Part shown: positions 1 through 7,531 of the stretch, piece after piece
Layout of the letters: each line of letters begins with the position of its first letter
Numbering within the stretch: the stretch's first letter is position 1
Origin: Reyranella massiliensis 521
GTDB lineage: Bacteria; Pseudomonadota; Alphaproteobacteria; Reyranellales; Reyranellaceae
Direction of reading: 5' to 3'
NCBI RefSeq assembly: GCF_000312425.1
Contig: NZ_HE997181.1
Location: forward strand, 2,020,638 to 2,084,637
Length of the DNA: 64,000 bases
The notes under the pieces: generated by a model
The model's input: the letters and a program-made list of their open reading frames with translations, nothing else
Database searches by the model: none
What the model was told of the DNA's origin: nothing
Program-made: the position numbers and the translations under genes

Positions 1-34
1 GACAGGAAGCGGAACGGGCGCCACACTCGACAGC

Positions 35-985
35 ATGGCCGTCCGTACCGCAGTCGCGCCGCGCTTCCTGCGAGCGGCCCAACCTCTGCCTGCCGCAAGC
101 CGATTGAAACCGACCCTGCTTCTGTCCTTGCAGGCATTCGATGCAGCCGTGCGGCTGGGCAGCTTCAAGGAAGCTGCCGAAGCCTTGCATCTCACGCCGT
201 CAGCGATCAGCCATCGCATACGCAATCTCGAGAGGGCGATGGGTGGGGCGCTGTTCGTCCGGGCGCATCGTGCGGTGGAGGTAACCCCGACAGGACGCAC
301 CCTGGCGAGAGCGACCGGACGGGCGTTCGGCGAGCTCGTCCGGGCAACCTCGCCGCTGGTCGGGGTAGAAGCCAGCCGTCGGCTAAGATTGAGCGTCTCG
401 CCGCTCTTTGCTTCGGCCTGGCTCCTTCCGCGTATCGCGGATTTCATGGCACGCCATCCAGACATCGAGCTGGTCATCGAGAATTCCGTCGGGCCTCTCG
501 ATCTCGAAAATGAACCGTTCGACGCGGCGGTCCGAGCAGGCGATGGCACTTGGCCGGGGCTGGTCGGCAAGCATCTGCTCGACCTGCACGCCGTTCCCGT
601 GGCGACGCGAGAGCTGGTGCGGCGATTGAAATTGCGCCGCCCGGCCGACATGGTGCGGGCACCGATGATCCACGTCGTGTCATTTCCGTATGCATGGCCG
701 CAATGGCTCCGCCGAGCCGGAGCGGGAGCCAGCAAGGCAAAGCAAGCGGTATGGGTCGATAGCTTCGAAGCGGCCCTCCAACTCGCGGAACGCGGCGCCG
801 GCGTCGCGCTCGGCCTGACGCCATTGTTCGCAGACCGCGAGGCGGCCGGAACGCTCTGCCGACCCGTAGCCCTCACCAATCCAACCGGTGCCTATTGGCT
901 GCTGCATCGTCCGGAAGAAAGCCACAACGCCGCATTACGGGGCTTCAAGCGCTGGCTGATCGCCGGGTTGGCCGCCAACAGTTGA
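35..985 (+). CDS. LysR-family transcriptional regulator (GcvA-like)
   Basis: This 316-residue protein has the LysR layout. A winged helix-turn-helix lies at about residues 31-88 (SLQAFDAAVRLGSFKEAAEA, then LTPSAISHRIRNLE), followed by a periplasmic-binding-like effector domain to the C-terminus. The closest style is the GcvA/AmpR branch, in which the DNA-binding domain starts with a phrase like LQAFDAAVRLGSF. The first 25 residues before the helix-turn-helix are longer than usual, so the true start may be internal; no convincing ribosome binding site was seen before the ATG. It lies directly upstream of, and in the same direction as, a Rieske oxygenase, which is its most likely target. The effector is unknown. 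Confidence 0.85.
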   Translation: MAVRTAVAPRFLRAAQPLPAASRLKPTLLLSLQAFDAAVRLGSFKEAAEALHLTPSAISHRIRNLERAMGGALFVRAHRAVEVTPTGRTLARATGRAFGELVRATSPLVGVEASRRLRLSVSPLFASAWLLPRIADFMARHPDIELVIENSVGPLDLENEPFDAAVRAGDGTWPGLVGKHLLDLHAVPVATRELVRRLKLRRPADMVRAPMIHVVSFPYAWPQWLRRAGAGASKAKQAVWVDSFEAALQLAERGAGVALGLTPLFADREAAGTLCRPVALTNPTGAYWLLHRPEESHNAALRGFKRWLIAGLAANS

Positions 986-1075
986 ATCTCGCTCAAGCGT
1001 CGGTCCGTTGCTTTCTTTTGTCCTGTCCTGAGCCTCACCTATGCTCGACCAAGCAGAATGAGAAGGAACACCAGC

Positions 1076-2200
1076 ATGAAGCCGGGAATGGATGATCAAT
1101 CGGTAGCGCAGCGCGTCCTCGATCATATGGCCAACGGCACGACCGATCTCGGTGACGAGGTCTGGCGGGAACCTGTCGCCAACTATCGTTCGACGGATCG
1201 AATGAAAGCCGAGATGGAGCGAGTGCTCCGTCGCTCTCCGGTTCCTTTCTGTCCTTCGGCCGCGCTACCGGAAGTCGGCTCGTACATCGCCCGCGAAGCC
1301 GCAGGCGTGCCGCTGGTCGTAACGCGGGGCGTTGACGGCAAGGTACGTGCGTTCCGCAACGCCTGCCGACATCGGGGCATGCAGATCGCCGAAGGGGCGG
1401 GGTGTGCTCGCGCCTTCGTCTGCCGCTACCATGGCTGGACATACAATCTCGAAGGACGCCTGCGCCATATCCCGCACGAAGGCGGCTTCCCAGGCTTCGA
1501 CAAGGAGGCGCATCCGCTGATGCCAGTCACGGCGACGGAGCGCCTTGGTCTCGTCTTCGTGACTCAGGACGAACCTGCCGCAGGCGGCGATCCGCTCGAA
1601 GGGCTCGACAGGCTGATCAACCCCGACCAACGGTTGTTCGCGACCGCCGAACGGGACTTTGACGTCAACTGGAAGATCTTCCTCGAGAGCTTTATCGAGG
1701 GTTATCACATCAAGTCGACTCACCCGGACAGCTTCCTGCCGTACGGGTTCGACAATCTAAATGTCATCGACCTGTTCGGCCGCAACAGCCGGGTTACCTA
1801 TCCGTTCCAGCGCATCAAGAAGCTGGCCAAGGTGCCGCCGCGGGAGCGCCGCGTCGAAGGGCTCCTTACCTATGTCTATCACCTGTTTCCCAATGTGCTG
1901 GTGACCGTGCTGTCACGGCATACCAACGTGATCATCCTGGAGCCGCTGGCGGTCGATCGCACGCGCCAATTCACCTACACGCTGAGCAACGGCGGTGGCG
2001 ACGATCCGGCGGCGATCGCGGAGGCAAAGCGGGACGCCGAGTTTGTTGGCAACACCGGTGCCCTGGAAGACCGCGCCGTCGTCCATGCCATCCAGCGCGG
2101 CCTTGCCAGTGGCGCCAACGAGGCTTTCACGTTCGGCCACTTCGAGAGCGCCATCGTCCACTTCCACCGGACGCTGACGACGGCGCTCTCCGCAACGTAG
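1076..2200 (+). CDS. Rieske 2Fe-2S aromatic-ring-hydroxylating oxygenase, alpha subunit
   Basis: The 374-residue protein has an N-terminal Rieske domain with the paired ligands C97-x-H99 and C116-x2-H119 (ACRHRG, VCRYHGW). A C-terminal catalytic domain carries the mononuclear-iron ligands H211 and H216 in EGYHIKSTH. This is the alpha subunit layout of ring-hydroxylating dioxygenases and Rieske demethylases. No reductase or beta subunit lies nearby, so electrons must come from an unlinked partner. I chose the ATG at 1076, which has AGAAGGA seven bases upstream, over the in-frame ATG at 1058, which overlaps that site. The substrate cannot be told from sequence; the adjacent LysR gene suggests induction by it. 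Confidence 0.88.
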   Translation: MKPGMDDQSVAQRVLDHMANGTTDLGDEVWREPVANYRSTDRMKAEMERVLRRSPVPFCPSAALPEVGSYIAREAAGVPLVVTRGVDGKVRAFRNACRHRGMQIAEGAGCARAFVCRYHGWTYNLEGRLRHIPHEGGFPGFDKEAHPLMPVTATERLGLVFVTQDEPAAGGDPLEGLDRLINPDQRLFATAERDFDVNWKIFLESFIEGYHIKSTHPDSFLPYGFDNLNVIDLFGRNSRVTYPFQRIKKLAKVPPRERRVEGLLTYVYHLFPNVLVTVLSRHTNVIILEPLAVDRTRQFTYTLSNGGGDDPAAIAEAKRDAEFVGNTGALEDRAVVHAIQRGLASGANEAFTFGHFESAIVHFHRTLTTALSAT

Positions 2201-2208
2201 ACCGCGGC

Positions 2209-3087
2209 TCAGCCGCGCTTCACCTTGTCGGCGGCATTGGTCGACTGGATCTGCTCGCGAATGCGGCGCCAGTCGTCTTCGCTATAGGACATCATGTTGG
2301 AGAACGTGCCGTTCCCCATGATGCCCATGCCACCGTCGATGGCGATGACCTCGCCGTTGATGTACTCGACTTCCTCGCTCATCAGGAACGCGGCCATGTT
2401 GGCAAGCTCGTGCGGCTTGCCGACTCGACCCATCGGGTTGCGGGTGTTGTAACGGCTGTCGTTGCCTTCCTGCAGCGGATTGAGGCGAGCCCAAGCGCCT
2501 TCGGTCGGGAAGGGGCCCGGCGCGATGGCATTCAGGCGTATGCCGTGGCGCGCCCATTCGACGGCGAGGCTCTGGGTCATGACGGCGACACCGGCTTTAG
2601 ACATCGCCGAGGGTACGACGAAGGGGCTGCCGGTCCATACCCAGGTCGTGAGGATGCTGAGGACGCTCGCCTTCCGCTTCTCGGCGATCCAGCGCTTGCC
2701 GCAAGCGTTGGTCATGTAGAACGTGCCGTGCAGGACGATGTTGGCGATCGCGTCGAAGGCGCGCGGGCTCAGATCCTTGGTCTGCGAGATGAAGTTGCCG
2801 GCGGCGTTATTGACCAAGCCATCTAGCGGGCCCGTTGCCCAAATCTGCTCGATCATCTCCTCGACCGCCGTGGCGACGCGGATATCGACGGTGTGCACAT
2901 CGACTCGCCGGCCGGGGTGTTTTTCCATCACCTGCTTGGCGGTTTCCTCGAGGACGCCACCGCGCCGGCCACATATCACACAGTCTGCACCCAGCTCGAC
3001 GAACTTCTCCACCATCATGCGACCGAGGCCCGTTCCGCCGCCGGTGACGAGGAAACGCTTGCCTTTGAACAGGTCGTTTTTGAACAT
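2209..3087 (-). CDS. SDR oxidoreductase, 2,4-dienoyl-CoA-reductase-like
   Basis: This 292-residue short-chain dehydrogenase has a Rossmann dinucleotide motif TGGGTGLG (residues 15-22) and NNAAGN (93-98). The active-site segment TTWVWTGSPFVVPSAMSKAG (147-166) and the following PGPFPTEGA stretch resemble mitochondrial and bacterial 2,4-dienoyl-CoA reductases, which reduce dienoyl-CoA during unsaturated fatty acid oxidation. Lys164 is present. The position 15 residues before it, where that family carries its catalytic Tyr, is Trp149, and no classical YxxxK exists. The start at 3087 is preceded by a strong GGGAGGTGAG site; the longer reading frame upstream is ignored. It ends 9 bases from the convergent Rieske gene. 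Confidence 0.8.
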   Translation of the reverse strand: MFKNDLFKGKRFLVTGGGTGLGRMMVEKFVELGADCVICGRRGGVLEETAKQVMEKHPGRRVDVHTVDIRVATAVEEMIEQIWATGPLDGLVNNAAGNFISQTKDLSPRAFDAIANIVLHGTFYMTNACGKRWIAEKRKASVLSILTTWVWTGSPFVVPSAMSKAGVAVMTQSLAVEWARHGIRLNAIAPGPFPTEGAWARLNPLQEGNDSRYNTRNPMGRVGKPHELANMAAFLMSEEVEYINGEVIAIDGGMGIMGNGTFSNMMSYSEDDWRRIREQIQSTNAADKVKRG

Positions 3088-3154
3088 CGAACTCACCTCC
3101 CGAAAACTTAAGAACATTTCGTCTAGTTTGAGCCGCGAATCCCCACAAGCCCTG

Positions 3155-3182
3155 TTGCTTAGTCCATCCGGGATGCTAGGAT
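3155..3182 (+). promoter_or_regulatory. Possible promoter of the cold-shock gene
   Basis: TTGCTT at 3155-3160 is separated by 16 bases from TAGGAT at 3177-3182. The -10 hexamer is preceded by TGC, an extended -10 arrangement. It would give a leader of about 20 bases before the ATG at 3210. This is recognition by eye only. Confidence 0.35.
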
Positions 3183-3209
3183 TTCCGCATAACAACACGG
3201 GATCGTTGA

Positions 3210-3728
3210 ATGACGACCCAACAGGGAGAGACGAGCGGGGACGTCGGTTCGGTTGAGCTGCGTGGTAAGGTCAAGTGGTTCAACGCTGTAAAGGGCTATG
3301 GGTTCTTAGCCCTCGATAGTGACAACAGCGACGCGTTCCTGCATGTGACGACACTTCGTCAGTCTGGGCATGAGGATCTCAAGCCCGGGGCAACGGTTGT
3401 GTGTGCTGGCGTGCGCGGCCCGAAAGGCTGGCAGGTCATGAGGGTGCTCGACGTCGACTCGTCGACGGCCGTTGCCATTGCGCCCAAGCCGCCACCGATT
3501 CCGGATGGCGTCGCCATGGGTGAGTACATTGCAGCTCTTGTGAAGTGGTACAATAATGAGCGCGGCTATGGCTTCGTCACGCGCGAAGCTGAGGACGGAG
3601 ATATCTTCGTCCATGCCGCAGTCTTGCGACGCCACGGCATGGATTCGCTAGCTCCTGGCCAGAAGGTGATGATCCGGATTGCCGAAGGCCAGAAGGGCCT
3701 TCAGGTCGTCGAGATCAGGGCCACTTGA
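3210..3728 (+). CDS. Cold-shock protein with two cold-shock domains
   Basis: The 172-residue protein carries two cold-shock (CSD) nucleic-acid-binding folds in one chain. Domain 1 (about 17-82) has VKWFNAVKGYGF and DAFLHV. Domain 2 (about 105-172) has VKWYNNERGYGF and DIFVHA. These are the RNP1 and RNP2 RNA-contact motifs. Such tandem-CSD proteins are common in alphaproteobacteria and act as RNA chaperones or antiterminators, whereas CspA itself is a single domain of about 70 residues. The two domains are joined by a Pro/Ala-rich linker near residues 83-104. The gene is divergent from the SDR gene and converges on thiY with a gap of 7 bases. Confidence 0.9.
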   Translation: MTTQQGETSGDVGSVELRGKVKWFNAVKGYGFLALDSDNSDAFLHVTTLRQSGHEDLKPGATVVCAGVRGPKGWQVMRVLDVDSSTAVAIAPKPPPIPDGVAMGEYIAALVKWYNNERGYGFVTREAEDGDIFVHAAVLRRHGMDSLAPGQKVMIRIAEGQKGLQVVEIRAT

Positions 3729-3735
3729 TTTCCAT

Positions 3736-4677
3736 TCACCTGATGTCTCGCAGGTAGCTGTCGAGGGGCGCTGCCTGCTTGATGAGGCCACGCTTCGCAA
3801 GGAAGCCGGCAAAGGCTTCGTAGCGCGCGCGGTCCAACGCGGCAGGATCGTCGGCGAGCAGGGGAAGCGTGTCCTTCCAGGCAAGCTTGTTAAGCTCGTT
3901 GTCGAGTTCCTTGCCGTACTTGGAGAAGATCGCCCATCCTTCGGCCGGATTGGCCTTCAGCCAGGTAGTCGCCTCGGCGATCGCGGCAAGCAGCTTCTTG
4001 GTGCGGGCGATGTCGACCGTCTCGCGTTTCGCCAGGAGGATCAGCTCGTCATACATTGGCACGCCGTGCTTCTCGACGAGCCAGAGCCGGCCCTTCGTCT
4101 TGTTGATCTCGAGGTCGTTCAGTTCGAAGTTGCGGAAGGCGCCGATCACTCCGTCGACCTGCTTGCTCATCAGAGCCGTCGTCAGGGCGAAGTTGACGTT
4201 GACGAGGGTGACGTCCTTCAACAAGAGGCCGGCGCTCTCCAGCATGGCGCCAAGGACGGCCTCTTCGAAGCCCGAAACTGAATAGCCGATCTTGCGTCCC
4301 TTGAAGTCGGCGATGGTTTTGATGGGCGAGTCTTCGAGGGCGACCAGCGAATTCAGCGGCTGGGCGACGAGGACACCTACCCGCACCAGAGGCAGCCCCT
4401 CGGCCGCCAGCATCTGCAGGGTCGGCTGGTAGGAGACGGCATAGTCGGCTTGGCCCGCAGCCACCAGCTTGGGCGGCGCATTGGGGTCGGCAGGCGCGAT
4501 CATCTCGACGTCGAGGCCGTGCTTGGTGAAGAGGCCACGCTGCTTGGCGATCACCAGCGCGGCATGGTCGGGATTGACGAACCAGTCGAGTAGAAGGCGA
4601 ACTTTGTCCTGCGCAGCCGCAGGCAACGCGGCGCAGACTAGGGCCAGTGTGGCAATCAGTTGGACCAGTAGTTTCAT
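3736..4677 (-). CDS. thiY: ABC transporter substrate-binding protein for a thiamine pyrimidine precursor (ThiY-type, NMT1/THI5 domain)
   Basis: The 313-residue protein begins with a clear signal peptide (MKLLVQLIATLALVCAALPA, cleavage near AAAQ-DK). The mature NMT1/THI5-like domain opens with LLLDWFVNPDHAALVIAKQ, typical of binding proteins for formylaminopyrimidine or HMP. It is the last gene of an operon with an ATPase and a permease behind a TPP riboswitch, which points to uptake of the thiamine pyrimidine moiety or a salvage product. The start at 4677 sits just downstream of the permease stop at 4680. The open frame runs on upstream, but that part is the permease gene read in another frame, not a fusion. 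Confidence 0.86.
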   Translation of the reverse strand: MKLLVQLIATLALVCAALPAAAQDKVRLLLDWFVNPDHAALVIAKQRGLFTKHGLDVEMIAPADPNAPPKLVAAGQADYAVSYQPTLQMLAAEGLPLVRVGVLVAQPLNSLVALEDSPIKTIADFKGRKIGYSVSGFEEAVLGAMLESAGLLLKDVTLVNVNFALTTALMSKQVDGVIGAFRNFELNDLEINKTKGRLWLVEKHGVPMYDELILLAKRETVDIARTKKLLAAIAEATTWLKANPAEGWAIFSKYGKELDNELNKLAWKDTLPLLADDPAALDRARYEAFAGFLAKRGLIKQAAPLDSYLRDIR

Positions 4678-4679
4678 CG

Positions 4680-5417
4680 TCAGTCTCCTTGAAACGATTG
4701 CCACGGCACCAACCGCCGCAGGAGGCGGTCGGTGGCCGTGTAAAGCCCGAGGCCGAGCAGGCAGAGAACGAACAGGGCGGCGAAGGCGAGCGGCGTCTGT
4801 CCGCGTGCGAGCTGCTGGGTCATCAGATAACCAAGACCGGCGCTTGCGCCGACCCATTCCCCGATCACTGCGCCGATCGGTGCCACCGCCGCAGCGATCC
4901 GGGCGCCGGACGCAAAGGCAGGCAAGGCCGCAGGCAGCTTGATCTGCAGGAGGATCGCGCGTGGCGGCGCATCCATCGTACGCGCCAACTCGAGCCAGCC
5001 TTCGTCGGTTCGGCGCAGGCCATCGTAAAGGCTGCTGACGACAGGAAAGAAGATTACCAGGGCGGCCATCGCGACCTTCGAAGCCATGCCGTAGCCCAGC
5101 CACAGAACCAGCAGAGGCGCTACGGCAATCACGGGTATGGCCTGAGAGACGATCACCAAGGGCAAGGCCCAACGCCGCCAGCCAGCCGAGGCTGCAAAGA
5201 CGATGGCAAGGGCCGCGCCGAGGGTCAGGCCCAGCGCAAAGCCCAGGATCATCTCGGTGCCCGTCCAGAGAGCCTGCTCCAGGAGGAGGTCGAAGCGATC
5301 GACCAGGATCGACGCGATCCGCGACGGAGGCGGCAGTATATAGGTCGGCACGCCCGTGAGTCGCACGAGGAGTTCCCACGCCGCGAGCAGGCCCAGCGCG
5401 GTTATGAATGGCCTCAT
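4680..5417 (-). CDS. thiX: ABC transporter permease (ThiX-type)
   Basis: This 245-residue hydrophobic protein is a binding-protein-dependent permease of the NitT/TauT/ThiX class, with about six membrane segments starting at FITALGLLAAWELLVRLTG. The ATPase-docking EAA loop reads ELARTMDAPPRAILLQIKLP. The ATG at 5415-5417 overlaps the stop of thiZ (ATGA), so the two are probably translationally coupled. It forms the membrane channel for the pyrimidine transporter with ThiZ and ThiY. Family membership is clear. The thiamine-precursor assignment rests on the riboswitch and the ThiY-like receptor. Confidence 0.85.
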   Translation of the reverse strand: MRPFITALGLLAAWELLVRLTGVPTYILPPPSRIASILVDRFDLLLEQALWTGTEMILGFALGLTLGAALAIVFAASAGWRRWALPLVIVSQAIPVIAVAPLLVLWLGYGMASKVAMAALVIFFPVVSSLYDGLRRTDEGWLELARTMDAPPRAILLQIKLPAALPAFASGARIAAAVAPIGAVIGEWVGASAGLGYLMTQQLARGQTPLAFAALFVLCLLGLGLYTATDRLLRRLVPWQSFQGD

Positions 5418-6130
5418 GCCGCGCCTCGAAGATCGCGGATCAGGCGTGCCTGAAGGGCGAGCAAAACCGGATCGGCGGGGTCGCGCGGCATAGGGCCCGG
5501 CGGGACGATTGCGGGGCCGACGGTGAAAGGGGATCCGTGCAGGACCCGGACTTCGTGGCCCACGCGCAGCGCTTCGAGGGGGTCGTGGGTAACCAGCACC
5601 GCCGTTCGCCCGGCCAGCAGGCGCACGGCAAGATCCTGCAGGTCGAGCCGCGTCACGGCATCGAGCTGCGCGAACGGCTCGTCCATGAGGATCACCGGCC
5701 GGTCCTCGCAAAGGGTTCGGGCCAGGGCTGCACGCTGGCGCATGCCGCCGGAGAGGGTGCGTGGCAGGGCATTCAGCCTGCCACCGAGCCCAACCTCGGC
5801 CAGCAGGGCGCGGGCGCGCGGTTCGGCGGCGCGGCGGGCGGCCTCGTCGCCGCGCAGGCGGTAGCCCAGGAGCACGTTGTCGAGAACCCCGAGCCAGGGG
5901 AGCAGCCGATCCTGCTGTGCCATGTAGGCAAGGGGGGCTGCGCGTGTTGTGCCGGGAAGAAGGCCGGCGAGGTGGCGGAGCAGGGAGGTCTTGCCGACGC
6001 CGCTGCGCCCAAGCAGGCAAGTCGTCTGACCTGCAGGAGCCTCAAAGAATAGCCGATCGGCAACAAGGTAGCCGCCGAAGGCGATGCGCGCGTCGCGCAC
6101 GGAGAGAGAAGGAACGACCAACACAGCCAC
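5414..6130 (-). CDS. thiZ: ABC transporter ATP-binding protein (ThiZ-type)
   Basis: The 238-residue ATPase has a Walker A motif GRSGVGKTS (residues 41-49), a Q-loop (YMAQQDRLLPW), signature LSGGMRQR, Walker B VILMDEPF and a switch His in VTHDPLEA. It resembles the SsuB/TauB/ThiZ class. No ATG fits. The frame opens with GTG at 6130, and a second GTG at 6124 stands nine bases after the AGGGA that ends the TPP riboswitch, so 6124 may be the true start. It is the first gene of thiZ-thiX-thiY, whose expression should fall when thiamine pyrophosphate is plentiful. Confidence 0.84.
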   Translation of the reverse strand: MAVLVVPSLSVRDARIAFGGYLVADRLFFEAPAGQTTCLLGRSGVGKTSLLRHLAGLLPGTTRAAPLAYMAQQDRLLPWLGVLDNVLLGYRLRGDEAARRAAEPRARALLAEVGLGGRLNALPRTLSGGMRQRAALARTLCEDRPVILMDEPFAQLDAVTRLDLQDLAVRLLAGRTAVLVTHDPLEALRVGHEVRVLHGSPFTVGPAIVPPGPMPRDPADPVLLALQARLIRDLRGAA

Positions 6131-6131
6131 C

Positions 6132-6212
6132 AGTCCCTACGCCGGCATTAACCGGATCAGGTTCCCGGGGTCGTCCTTTCGGACCTCTCAGCCGCAAAGC
6201 GGCTCCCCCCGA
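6132..6212 (-). ncRNA. TPP riboswitch (THI element) controlling thiZXY
   Basis: Read on the minus strand, the segment carries the diagnostic conserved blocks of the thiamine pyrophosphate aptamer in order: GGGGAGCCGC followed by GGCTGAGAGG (CTGAGA at 6186-6191), ACCTGATC at 6155-6162, GGTTAATGCCGG, and GCGTAGGGA at 6134-6142. An extra P3-like hairpin (GGTCCGAAAGGACGACC) lies between. The 3' strand AGGGA is also the only plausible Shine-Dalgarno sequence for thiZ, so ligand binding would hide the ribosome site. No separate terminator hairpin fits between aptamer and start codon, so control is probably translational. Confidence 0.93.
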
Positions 6213-6223
6213 TGAGCGGGGCC

Positions 6224-6252
6224 ACTATGGTTACAGAGCCTCGGTCACGCAA
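6224..6252 (-). promoter_or_regulatory. Possible promoter for the thiZXY transcript
   Basis: On the minus strand, TTGCGT (6252-6247) is followed after 17 bases by CATAGT (6229-6224). The resulting transcript would start close to the 5' edge of the TPP aptamer. The hexamers are only partial matches to the sigma-70 consensus; the support comes from spacing and position. Confidence 0.3.
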
Positions 6253-6292
6253 GCGTCATCCGTTTGACGAAATCGCCGCCCACGCTCTATCC

Positions 6293-6790
6293 ATGGCTAT
6301 GGCATTTGCTGGTCCCGGAGTGCGGCTTGGCCGTCGACTCCTTCTCGCTGCACCGTTCGCTTTGGCGGCCGGCGCCGTCCTCGCGCAGAACAGCGGGGAC
6401 ATCCAGTTCCAGCGTTCGTCACTGCTGATCGAAACCGGCGGCCGCCAGCTCAAGTTCGATGTCGAGCTGGCACTCAACGATGCCGAGCGGGCGCGGGGCC
6501 TCATGTTCCGCGAGAAGCTTGGCCCTTACGACGGGATGTTGTTCGATTTCTTCCAGGAGGCGCCGGTCAGCTTCTGGATGAAGAACACGCTGATCCCGCT
6601 TGACATGCTCTTCATCGCTGCCGATGGCACGATCCGCAGTATTCACGCCAATGCCGTGCCGCATTCGACGGATCCGATTCCCAGCAAGTTTCCGGTGCGT
6701 GCCGTTCTCGAGATCAACGGCGGCAGTGCCCGGATGCTCGGCATCAAGCCGGGGGACAAGGTCAAACACCAGATCTTCGGCAACATCTGA
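6293..6790 (+). CDS. DUF192 family exported protein
   Basis: This protein of about 165 residues has a secretory signal (RRLLLAAPFALAAGAVLAQ) followed by a DUF192 domain with the hallmark phrases ERARGLMFREK, GMLFDF and VSFWMKNTLIPLDMLFI. DUF192 proteins are small single-domain proteins of unknown biochemical role, often exported. Several in-frame starts exist (6212, 6227, 6293, 6299). I prefer 6293 or 6299 because they place the signal peptide near the N-terminus and leave room for the minus-strand thi promoter and riboswitch. No strong ribosome binding site decides between them. It converges on the O-methyltransferase gene with a 4-base gap. Confidence 0.8.
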   Translation: MAMAFAGPGVRLGRRLLLAAPFALAAGAVLAQNSGDIQFQRSSLLIETGGRQLKFDVELALNDAERARGLMFREKLGPYDGMLFDFFQEAPVSFWMKNTLIPLDMLFIAADGTIRSIHANAVPHSTDPIPSKFPVRAVLEINGGSARMLGIKPGDKVKHQIFGNI

Positions 6791-6794
6791 ATCC

Positions 6795-7454
6795 TCAGCG
6801 CTTCAGGGCGCAGGTCATCCCGTCGCCGACGGCAAGCAAGACCAGGTCGACACGTTTGTCGGACTTGAGTTTGGCGTTAAGCGCGCGGATTGCCTGGGTA
6901 TCGGTATCAGTATCGCCCGGGTCGGCGACCGAACCACCCCACAGCACATTGTCGACCAGGATGAGACCGCCGGGACGCACCAGCTTGAGGCAGCGCTCGT
7001 AGTAGGTGTCGTAGTTCTCCTTGTCGGCATCGATGAAGGCGAGATCGAGCTGTTCGGTCAGGCCTTGTGCCAGCAGCCAGTCGAGCGTGTCCTGTGCAGG
7101 GCCGAGAGTGAGTTCGATGCGTCCATCGAGACCCGCTTCCTTCCAGTAGCGACGCGCGACGTTGGTCCAGTCGGCGCTGACGTCGCAGCACCAGAGCTTG
7201 CCATTGGCCGGAAGAGCCTCGGCGATGCAAAGCGAGGAATAGCCGGTGAAGGTACCGACCTCCACGGCACGTCGGGCGCCGATCATCCGGGCGAGCAGGC
7301 CGATCTGTTGGCCTTGATGAGCTGAAATTTGCATGCCTGCGCCCGGCATTTTCGCCGTTTCCTCGCGCAGCCGCCGGCGCAGCGGCGGCTCACGTAGCCA
7401 GTTTGCATCGACATAGTCGGCAACGGCGCCTTCGATTTTCGGCCAGCTCTTCAT
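6795..7454 (-). CDS. Class I SAM-dependent O-methyltransferase (caffeoyl-CoA OMT family)
   Basis: The 219-residue protein matches the Mg-dependent catechol/caffeoyl-CoA O-methyltransferase family (Methyltransf_3). It has the SAM-binding motif [15 protein letters not shown], the metal-binding segment [16 protein letters not shown], and [11 protein letters not shown] with the Asp-Asn metal ligands. Bacterial members methylate catechol-type hydroxyls of small molecules. The acceptor here is unknown. The gene is divergent from fhs with 77 bases between the starts, so the two may share a promoter region. The length is normal for the family. Confidence 0.87.
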   Translation of the reverse strand: MKSWPKIEGAVADYVDANWLREPPLRRRLREETAKMPGAGMQISAHQGQQIGLLARMIGARRAVEVGTFTGYSSLCIAEALPANGKLWCCDVSADWTNVARRYWKEAGLDGRIELTLGPAQDTLDWLLAQGLTEQLDLAFIDADKENYDTYYERCLKLVRPGGLILVDNVLWGGSVADPGDTDTDTQAIRALNAKLKSDKRVDLVLLAVGDGMTCALKR

Positions 7455-7531
7455 GGTCTCTCCGGTTGGCGCGACTGGCTTGGCCCGCTAGGGTCCTGGC
7501 TCTGTCGAGTGGTAGGGCTTGAGGAACGATA

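Noticed and set aside
3736..5379. Apparent 547-residue fusion of the thiamine-precursor receptor with an upstream domain
   Set aside because: The upstream part is the permease gene read in another frame. The receptor has its own signal peptide and start at 4677.
4680..6020. Apparent 446-residue permease with a long basic N-terminal extension
   Set aside because: The extension is the ATPase gene in another frame. The permease starts at 5417, overlapping the ATPase stop.
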